This document shows positions 1 through 4,232 of a DNA stretch of 8,189 nucleotides, piece after piece. Source of the DNA: DASQDN01 sp035630195 (GTDB taxonomy: Bacteria > Acidobacteriota > Terriglobia > Bryobacterales > Bryobacteraceae); assembly GCA_035630195.1 (NCBI GenBank), contig DASQLD010000662.1:1-8189 (forward strand). The letters run 5' to 3'. The translations under genes and the position numbers were made by a program. The notes under the pieces are model-generated. The model was given only the letters and a program-made list of their open reading frames with translations, did no database searches and was not told the DNA's origin. How positions within the stretch are numbered: position 1 is the stretch's first letter; each line of letters begins with the position of its first letter.

Positions 1-205
1 CGCCGCGAAGGAATCCCGGAAAGATGCCGATGGAAACTGGCAGAGCCGCACGGACTGGCATCGGGTCGTGGCCTCCGGCAAGCTGACCGATACGCCGGAC
101 TTTGACGAAAGAGTCCTACGTCATGGTGCAGGGAGCAGTGCGGACCCGGGAATACGAGCGTGTCCGCATTCGGCAGCGGCTCACGGAGGTCCGCGCGATT
201 CGATC

Positions 206-221
206 GGAAAGCTGGAAAGCT
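206..221 (+). repeat. perfect 8-bp tandem duplication inside the ssb relic
   Basis: GGAAAGCT occurs twice head to tail (206-213 and 214-221). Removing one copy joins the SIGKL reading (frame 2) to the LDRAERR reading (frame 1) and gives SIGKLDRAER, the expected SSB sequence. The duplication is therefore a frame-breaking insertion, not an ancestral repeat. Confidence 0.9.
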
Positions 222-291
222 CGACCGTGCGGAACGTCGAGCCCAGAGTGACGGGGACCCGAACCCACCGGGAGTGAACGTTGTGCCTCGG

Positions 292-314
292 GGCTCGGGT
301 CCACACACCGAGCC
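292..314. repeat. 7-bp inverted repeat, hairpin-forming
   Basis: GGCTCGG (292-298) and CCGAGCC (308-314) can pair across a 9-nt loop. No T-tract follows on either strand, so it is not a convincing intrinsic terminator. It lies in the degenerate tail of the ssb relic. Its function is unknown. Confidence 0.35.
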
Positions 315-471
315 TCGACGATTCATCTCGTTCAACTCACTATTTTCGGATCACTAGCTTGCTGCATAGCCCGCTCGGAGGTATTGTCTGTAAAACGGAG
401 TAAAGTGGTGGGCTGACTTCAATGAGTCATTAACTTTGTCTAACTCACAACTGGCGTGGTTTTAGTTAGTT

Positions 472-516
472 TGGAGCCACCCGCCGGGATTGAACCGGCG
501 AACTGCTGATTACGAA
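472..516 (-). tRNA. 3' half of tRNA-Thr(CGT), probable integrase attachment-site scar (partial, non-functional)
   Basis: On the minus strand this reads, in order: an anticodon loop TTCGTAA with anticodon CGT (512-514), the 3' side of the anticodon stem TCAGC (505-509), a 5-nt variable loop (500-504), and a perfect T-arm GCCGG-TTCAATC-CCGGC (483-499). It ends with acceptor strand GGGTGGC (476-482), discriminator U (475) and an encoded CCA (472-474). The matching 5' half is missing: no GCCACCC acceptor strand and no D-arm lie at 517-560. A tRNA cut exactly at the anticodon loop, keeping everything 3' of it, is the classic product of tyrosine-integrase insertion into a tRNA gene. Because the tRNA lies on the minus strand, the inserted DNA should extend to the right (above 516). 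The five bases before the loop still pair partly with the 3' stem, as expected if the element carried a near match there. Confidence 0.8.
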
Positions 517-620
517 ACAACCGCCACCTGTATTGCCGAGTGTTGTGGAGTTGTATCCTGCTGTAAAGAAGCGCCTCTAGTTGTGCCTGAGTATTCCCAG
601 TTGCTATCAAAACTACTGCA

Positions 621-667
621 CAACCACTGAAGCACTGCAAGAAGCACTACACTCCGGCTAGTGGTTG
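621..667. repeat. inverted repeat enclosing a direct repeat, next to the tRNA scar
   Basis: CAACCACT (621-628) and AGTGGTTG (660-667) are a perfect 8-bp inverted repeat. Between them GAAGCACT occurs twice (629-636 and 641-648) separated by GCAA. The cluster is about 100 bp inside the presumed element from the tRNA fragment. That distance would suit arm-type integrase or excisionase binding sites, but this is inference. It could also act as a weak transcript end for the HNH gene, which stops at 696 on the minus strand. Confidence 0.4.
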
Positions 668-695
668 AAGGCGCTCCCTTGCGGGTCTTCTTCCT

Positions 696-1102
696 TTATG
701 CAGTCCGCGGGAAACGTCCTTCTTCCAGCAGAGTCTGGCGGAGAAGCATCACCTCAGGGTCGTTGATAAAAAGAACCTGGATTGTGACTTGCCCAACCGC
801 AGTTCGAGCCGAGAGCTCTGCTCCCATCCAGAAGAAATGGTCTGCCCAAACGTCTTTCCGAGGATTGAAAAGCCTGATGACCTCGCCGATGTGAGGGTCG
901 ATCCCTGCGATATTCGGTCCTTGTAGCGATTGCAGTGCAGGCACGATAGAGCGAGATTCTCAAGCGCTGTCCCACCCCCGTGCTGTCGAGCGATAATGTG
1001 GTCTATCTGAAAGGGCGCCGGATGCAAAGCAGAAGGTAGCTGGCAATATTCACAGCGGCCGTTCGCTCGTTCCCAGACCTGTCGGATGAGTTCGGCTGTC
1101 AA
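696..1102 (-). pseudogene. HNH endonuclease, single frameshift
   Basis: This is a small HNH-family nuclease of the free-standing type, expected to cut DNA with a metal-bound beta-beta-alpha fold. The first frame (start TTG at 1102-1100) gives a CEYC pair (Cys17, Cys20), IDHIIARQHGG with Asp34-His35, an Asn at 49, and SCLHCN (Cys54, Cys57, Asn58), so the whole HNH core is present. The correct frame is lost at about 919-921. The family continuation KGPNIAGIDP is read in another frame and runs through RLFNPRKDVWADHFFW to a TAA at 698-696. Adding one G (AAG GGA in place of AAG GA) restores a 135-residue protein, the length I expect for this family. Unrepaired, the first frame ends at 749 with a foreign tail of about 55 residues, which may leave the core folded but unstable. 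The TTG start overlaps the TGA stop of the upstream gene in the tetranucleotide TTGA. Confidence 0.8.
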
Positions 1103-1389
1103 TCGCGGTTGACGCCCAGAGCAGCCAAAGAACGACGCGCTTTCGATTGCATGACCGCCAGTAGGTTGCTCACATGGAGGTAGCTGTCGAGTTCCGCTCG
1201 ATCATCTTCGCTCAAGTCGCCGCTTTGGGCAAGTTGAGCCAAGCTGTGCATGCGGGCAAGGTCACGGTCCTCGAACTGGATGGAGAGAAGATACTCTGCG
1301 GCACCTCTGGAGAGGTTGTCCTGCCGGACCTGAAATAAACGAGCCAGAATAGCGGCTACGCTGTTCGTACTCGCAATCTGAGAGTTCAT
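1099..1389 (-). CDS. conserved small protein, partner of the HNH endonuclease (96 aa)
   Basis: The product is a small, probably all-helical soluble protein with no signal peptide or membrane segment. I recognise the layout from proteins encoded just upstream of small HNH nucleases: a leader ending in AEYLLSIQFEDRDLARM (about residues 31-47), an acidic turn SGDLSEDDRAELDSYLHV (56-73), and a conserved basic end LLAVMQSKARRSL (76-88). No catalytic motif is visible and the biochemical role is unknown. Constant linkage suggests it controls, binds or delivers the nuclease. I chose the ATG at 1389-1387, preceded by a GGA about 10 nt upstream, over a longer reading to 1464, because the extra 25 residues are Arg-rich and unlike the family. 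The stop overlaps the HNH start by 4 nt (TTGA), indicating translational coupling. Confidence 0.75.
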   Translation of the reverse strand: MNSQIASTNSVAAILARLFQVRQDNLSRGAAEYLLSIQFEDRDLARMHSLAQLAQSGDLSEDDRAELDSYLHVSNLLAVMQSKARRSLAALGVNRD

Positions 1390-1613
1390 CCTACTATTCC
1401 TGTTCCCATTCTGCCATCGACGGCGTGCTCTCTCAAGGAAGACTGTGCATCTCGCAAAATCCATCCAGTGCGCCGATTATGATTGACAATGGGGCGGAAA
1501 TTCTCTGGACGGTTTCGCGAACGGTTCGGAAGCCTAGACAGACATGTAGGGCCGAGTCGAAGGTTTTCAGCTAAGTTGTCGATTCTTTGTCTTGTTGGAT
1601 TTTGATTACTCAC

Positions 1614-1631
1614 AGGCCGCTTACGCGGCCT
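1614..1631 (-). terminator. 7-bp GNRA-type hairpin spanning the ardC stop codon
   Basis: On the minus strand AGGCCGC and GCGGCCT form a perfect stem closed by a GUAA tetraloop, a GNRA-type loop. The ardC stop codon TAA lies within the loop. No U-tract follows, so intrinsic termination is doubtful. It may instead protect the 3' end of the message. The following 220 bp before the next gene start (1390-1613) hold no recognisable gene or clear promoter. Confidence 0.4.
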
Positions 1632-2520
1632 CCTCGTGTGATCTCTGGAGCCCATGCAAGAAATCCACGGCTCGCTGCGCGTGAGCGGCGGCGCTGAAAA
1701 TTGCTCTTTTGTCATTCTTCAGGACGGTGAGCCACGACGCAATGTAGGCGGCGTGAGCGTCGCGGATCTGCGGGCCGAGCTCAAGGTCAGCGGCCAGAAA
1801 GGCACTGGCCAGTTCTGCAACCAATTCCTCGCGTGCGTAGCCTTCATCGCCCCATGCCTTGCGGCCGAAATCGCGCGCAAGGCGGCTGGGGTGTCCGGCC
1901 CAGTGCGCTGTCTCATGCCCGAGCGTCGCATAGAAGGTTTCGGCATCGATGAACGCCTCGATCGGCGGCATCTGGATGCGGTCAACCTCTTTCGCGTAGT
2001 ACGCGCGATTGCCGCCGTAGCGGATGGTAGCGCCAGTGTTTGCGAAGAACTCTTCGGCGCGGGCGATCTGCTCGACGGGCGTCAACGTTGATTGAGGACG
2101 GCTGTGAAAGGAATCCGGAAGGCCCTCGATCTGCTCGACGTTGAAGACGGTGTATCCCTTCAGGAACGGGATCTCGCGCTCGATTTCCTCGCCGGCATGG
2201 GTCTGCTCGGTCTGCTTGATGCGGTTCGCGTAAACGATCAACGAGCCCTTCTCGCCCTTGCGGACGTGCGCGTTCAAGTCAGCCGCGTGGTTGAAGGTCA
2301 TCCAGATCGGTGCGGTGAAGTCCTGCTGGACCGCACTGGCCCAGAGCATCAGGACGTTGATCCCGGAGTAGGGCTGGCCGTTGTGGCGCAGCGGGCGGGT
2401 GATCCTGCCGGAGGCGTGCTCTCCGCTCCAGGGCTTTACCCAGGGCCGTACCCCCTTCTCGAGTAAAGCCACGATGGTGTTGGTGATACGCGTGTAAACG
2501 TCCTGCTTTTCGGTGGTCAT
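1621..2520 (-). CDS. ardC: ArdC-type antirestriction protein (299 aa)
   Basis: ArdC proteins are carried by conjugative plasmids and integrative elements. In the founding member the N-terminal domain binds single-stranded DNA and protects incoming DNA from restriction. Seen here: an N-terminal domain (about residues 3-130) starting DVYTRITNTIVALLEKGVRPW, with RHNGQPYSGINVLMLW and WMTFNHAADLNAHVRKGEKG. The C-terminal zincin-like metalloprotease domain (about 150-290) has HETAHW (zinc ligands His202 and His206, catalytic Glu203) and a downstream EELVAE (231-236) that supplies the likely third ligand. The length is normal and the frame intact. The ATG at 2520-2518 has a good ribosome site (AGGAGA, about 8 nt upstream). 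No signal peptide, so cytoplasmic. Its presence says this stretch came from, or still is, a transferable element. The upstream 300 bp are rich in inverted repeats and may hold its regulation. Confidence 0.92.
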   Translation of the reverse strand: MTTEKQDVYTRITNTIVALLEKGVRPWVKPWSGEHASGRITRPLRHNGQPYSGINVLMLWASAVQQDFTAPIWMTFNHAADLNAHVRKGEKGSLIVYANRIKQTEQTHAGEEIEREIPFLKGYTVFNVEQIEGLPDSFHSRPQSTLTPVEQIARAEEFFANTGATIRYGGNRAYYAKEVDRIQMPPIEAFIDAETFYATLGHETAHWAGHPSRLARDFGRKAWGDEGYAREELVAELASAFLAADLELGPQIRDAHAAYIASWLTVLKNDKRAIFSAAAHAQRAVDFLHGLQRSHEEAA

Positions 2521-2591
2521 GATGCGTTCTCCTGTTGTGCGGTCCGTCCCGAACCGCCGAAGATCGAAGCGCCGGCCGCAGAGGGGCGAGT

Positions 2592-2673
2592 CCTGTCACC
2601 GCAGGGGAACGGTCCACACGGGGAGCCGCGAGCCACAGGCGCGGCGAAAGGAGCGGGCCAGACCGTTGACAGG
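2592..2673 (-). repeat. nested inverted repeats upstream of ardC (structure A)
   Basis: Three nested arms can pair: CCTGTC (2592-2597) with GACAGG (2668-2673), AACGGTC (2608-2614) with GACCGTT (2661-2667), and GCCGCG (2625-2630) with CGCGGC (2640-2645) across a 9-nt loop. On one side the outer two arms are directly adjacent, so they would stack. The fold lies 70-150 nt upstream of the ardC ATG and would be in its leader if transcription starts further up. Arms of 6-7 bp can occur by chance in GC-rich DNA. The nesting is what makes it notable. Confidence 0.4.
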
Positions 2674-2702
2674 TCGCTGCGGCCGACCATGATCGCAGGC
2701 AA

Positions 2703-2802
2703 TCGGTTCGCGGGGGACCGGGAAGGAAGGACGCACTCTGGCCCCGGAGCAGAGAGCTCTTGCGCAAAGGAAGCCAACGACTGAACCGACGAAGCGAACC
2801 GA
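2703..2802. repeat. 9-bp inverted repeat enclosing palindromes (structure B)
   Basis: TCGGTTCGC (2703-2711) and GCGAACCGA (2794-2802) are perfect reverse complements. GAACCGA also occurs as a direct copy at 2783-2789. Inside lie CTCTG/CAGAG (2736-2740 with 2750-2754) and two 8-bp palindromes sharing one base, AGAGCTCT (2753-2760) and TTGCGCAA (2760-2767). The density resembles plasmid transfer, leader or replication regions, but no known site was recognised. Confidence 0.4.
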
Positions 2803-2820
2803 GCGGATTGGGTGAGCGCT

Positions 2821-2874
2821 GAGAGGATCCGTCGGCATGAACGACCGCCTACGCTACGGAAGGCGTGGTGGATC
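2821..2874. repeat. bulged inverted repeat (structure C)
   Basis: GAGGATCC at the left edge pairs with GGATCTC at the right edge, with one bulged G. An inner CGCCT (2844-2848) pairs with AGGCG (2859-2863). It follows structures A and B at similar spacing, so the whole 2592-2874 interval is a run of three foldable units. No coding sequence is recognisable across it. Confidence 0.35.
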
Positions 2875-3424
2875 TCCGGGCGGTGGCGTTGGAATCCCAA
2901 TGCGGCGGGCAGCTTCATCAGAAGCGCCGATCAATCCTATTCACCGAAGGAGCGACATCCAACCTGCAGAAGAGGCTGATTGGAACTCTTACTCCGCGAG
3001 CCCCCAGACCGACGTTCACGAGGTGATCCCGTGAGTGATGCGGACGTCCTACAGCGCTTCGATTGCCACAGGTCGAGACCGATGGTGCCAGCAGATCAGT
3101 TCCGCTGCACGCCTATTACTCCGGCTGCCGAAATGCGGAGAGGCGCTGCAACTCCGGGCAGGACACCATGAGCAAGCAAGCTGATCCGGCGACGACAACG
3201 TGATCTGCGCATGAAGCCGCCCAGCCGAGGCAACCAGCTAAGCGCGATTCCAATGCCTGGTTTCAGAGACTGCGGCCAATAACATCGCTACCTACAAGCT
3301 GGATCGTCAACCGAGCCAACTCCTTTCAAATCAGGCCAGTTTGCAACGTTGGCTCCTGTGGGCTCCAATAACAATGCCGACGTAGCGTTGTGATTAGCTG
3401 ACTTTGGGAGATAGGTCGTTGAAA
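2875..3424. other. stretch without a recognisable gene
   Basis: About 550 bp between the inverted-repeat region and the insertion sequence. Short open frames exist on both strands, but their products are low-complexity Arg/Ser/Pro-rich sequences with no family resemblance. No tRNA or clear terminator was found. A small 4-bp hairpin (TTGG/CCAA, 2889-2900) is the only local structure noted. It is probably decayed mobile-element DNA. Confidence 0.6.
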
Positions 3425-3428
3425 TGAC

Positions 3429-3474
3429 CGTTCCGAGACATAGGTAACAGAACGTTCCGGACACATGGGTTACA
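3429..3474 (+). repeat. imperfect subterminal direct repeats at the IS left end
   Basis: Two units of about 22 bp start with CGTTCCG (3429 and 3453) and carry ACATAG-GTAACA and ACATGGGTTACA respectively. Tandem units of this kind at the tip of IS481-type elements are plausible transposase-binding sites. The spacing between unit starts is 24 bp, roughly two helical turns. Confidence 0.6.
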
Positions 3475-3507
3475 CTTTTTCCCCCGAAGGGGGTGCGGAA
3501 GAAGGGA

Positions 3508-4031
3508 ATGCCATGGAAGGAAAGCTCTGTTATGGACGAACGAATGCGATTTGTAATTCGACTCAAGGACGGGGAGAGTATGGCTTCCCTGTGTCGGGAG
3601 TTCGGGATCTCAAGGAAGACGGGCTACAAGATCTTCGAACGTTATGAAGAGTGTGGTCTGGAGGGTTTAAGCGATCGAACTCGGCGGCCGTTCAGATACG
3701 CTAACCCGCTGCCCGAACAAATAGAAGCGGCAATTGTCGCAGCCAAGCGCGAGAAACCAAACAACCAAACTGGGTGCAAGGAAGATTCGCGAGCGCTTGC
3801 TGCGGCGATTGCCGCACGCGGTCAAAGTACCAGCCTGCAGCACGATTCATGCCATCCTGGATCGTCATGGCTTGGTGACTCATCCTGCGCGATCGAGAAC
3901 GCGCACGACAGGTACGCCTCTTTCGGAAGGACTGCGACCGAACAAGCTGTGGTGCACCGACTACAAGGGCGAATTCATGCTCGGCGACAAGCTATTGCTA
4001 TCCGTTGACGGTCACCGATCACGCTTCGCGT
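3508..4031 (+). pseudogene. IS481-type transposase, frameshifted and C-terminally truncated
   Basis: This is a DDE-type transposase relic. The likely start is the ATG at 3508, after an AGAAGGG ribosome site, giving MPWKESSVMDERM. A helix-turn-helix follows (SMASLCREFGISRKTGYKI, then GLEGLSDRTRRPF). Frame 1 runs to KREKPN. The frame breaks at 3755-3771 through an 8-bp tandem duplication plus one missing G. Frame 2 then continues GARKIRERL and reaches LWCTDYKGEF, holding the first catalytic Asp of the integrase-type domain. A second break near 3991 moves to frame 3 (YCYPLTVTDHASR), and similarity ends there. The second Asp (normally in a SDNG-type motif) and the Glu are missing. Only about 170 of an expected 330 or so residues are recognisable. 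Confidence 0.85.
3755..3770 (+). repeat. perfect 8-bp tandem duplication inside the transposase relic
   Basis: AACCAAAC occurs twice head to tail (3755-3762 and 3763-3770). Removing one copy and adding one G restores KPNWGARKI, the expected family sequence. It has the same size and form as the duplication in the ssb relic at 206-221. Confidence 0.9.
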
Positions 4032-4232
4032 TATCGGCGCCTTTGTGGCGATTCGATTTTGGCTACACACAGAGGTTTTGTCTACAGCGGACGTGCGACG
4101 TTCGAGACAGTCGTATCGTTCAAGACGTTCTTCCCGGGAAAGCCATAACAGCCCATGAGGAACGCGGCCTTTTGTATCTGTTGCGGTATAGAATCAATAC
4201 ATCCCTGTCGTTTCGGTAGCGGGCCAACGGGT

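Larger units (their letters stand above)
2..357 (+). pseudogene. ssb: ssb relic: single-stranded DNA-binding protein, 5'-truncated by the window edge and frameshifted
   Basis: SSB proteins coat single-stranded DNA through an OB fold. The relic must be read across three frames. Frame 2 from base 2 gives DGNWQSRTDWHRVVASGKL, the central OB-fold segment. Frame 3 from about base 99 gives TLTKESYVMVQGAVRTREY and ends in TEVRA. Frame 2 then gives DSIGKL, and frame 1 gives KLDRAERRAQ, the usual end of the OB fold, staying open to a TAG at 355-357. The breaks fit two 1-nt losses near 88-99 (a DYAGTLTK-like stretch), one G lost near 195, and a perfect 8-bp tandem duplication at 206-221. No acidic DDDIPF-like tip is seen. 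The N-terminal part lies outside the window. Identity as ssb is firm. A functional product is very unlikely unless the 1-nt losses are sequencing errors, and even then the 8-bp duplication would still break the frame. Confidence 0.8.
3425..4031 (+). mobile_element. IS481-type insertion sequence, right end deleted
   Basis: The left end is recognisable. A TGACCGTTCCG start near 3425 is followed by two imperfect subterminal repeats ending in GTAACA and GGTTACA, then a CCCCC-GAA-GGGGG hairpin (3481-3493) in the transposase leader. The transposase relic follows and loses all similarity near 4031, about half way through the usual gene. No matching right inverted repeat lies in the next 200 bp. The exact left boundary and any target duplication cannot be set from this sequence. 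The element cannot move on its own. Confidence 0.7.

Noticed and set aside
472..560. Complete tRNA gene
   Set aside because: No D-arm and no 5' acceptor strand complementary to GGGTGGC could be found, so only the 3' half is called.
915..925. Programmed ribosomal frameshift in the HNH gene
   Set aside because: There is no slippery heptamer and no downstream structure at the break. A simple 1-nt deletion explains it.
1386..1715. 109-codon open frame on the minus strand
   Set aside because: It overlaps the end of ardC in another frame and the start of the partner gene. Its product is Arg/Pro-rich with no family resemblance.
2092..2466. 124-codon open frame on the plus strand
   Set aside because: It is antisense to ardC, which has clear family motifs in its own frame.
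2517..2918. 133-codon open frame on the minus strand upstream of ardC
   Set aside because: The Ser/Arg/Pro-rich product looks like chance reading of GC-rich DNA. The interval is better explained by inverted repeats and the ardC leader.
3481..3493. Intrinsic terminator at the CCCCC-GAA-GGGGG hairpin
   Set aside because: The T-run precedes the hairpin on the plus strand, and on the minus strand the hairpin is followed by A residues. The geometry is wrong for termination either way. It is more likely a leader structure of the transposase.
3288..3566. 92-codon minus-strand open frame across the IS left end
   Set aside because: It spans the IS boundary and runs antisense to the transposase start. 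No recognisable domain.
4172..4194. Sigma-70-like promoter (TTGTAT and TAGAAT) before the DUF1549 gene
   Set aside because: The spacing is only about 11 bp, too short for a standard promoter.
4155..4232. Longer N-terminus for the DUF1549 protein starting at 4155
   Set aside because: The extra 26 residues are Cys-rich and would precede the signal peptide. The ATG at 4233 gives a normal exported N-terminus.
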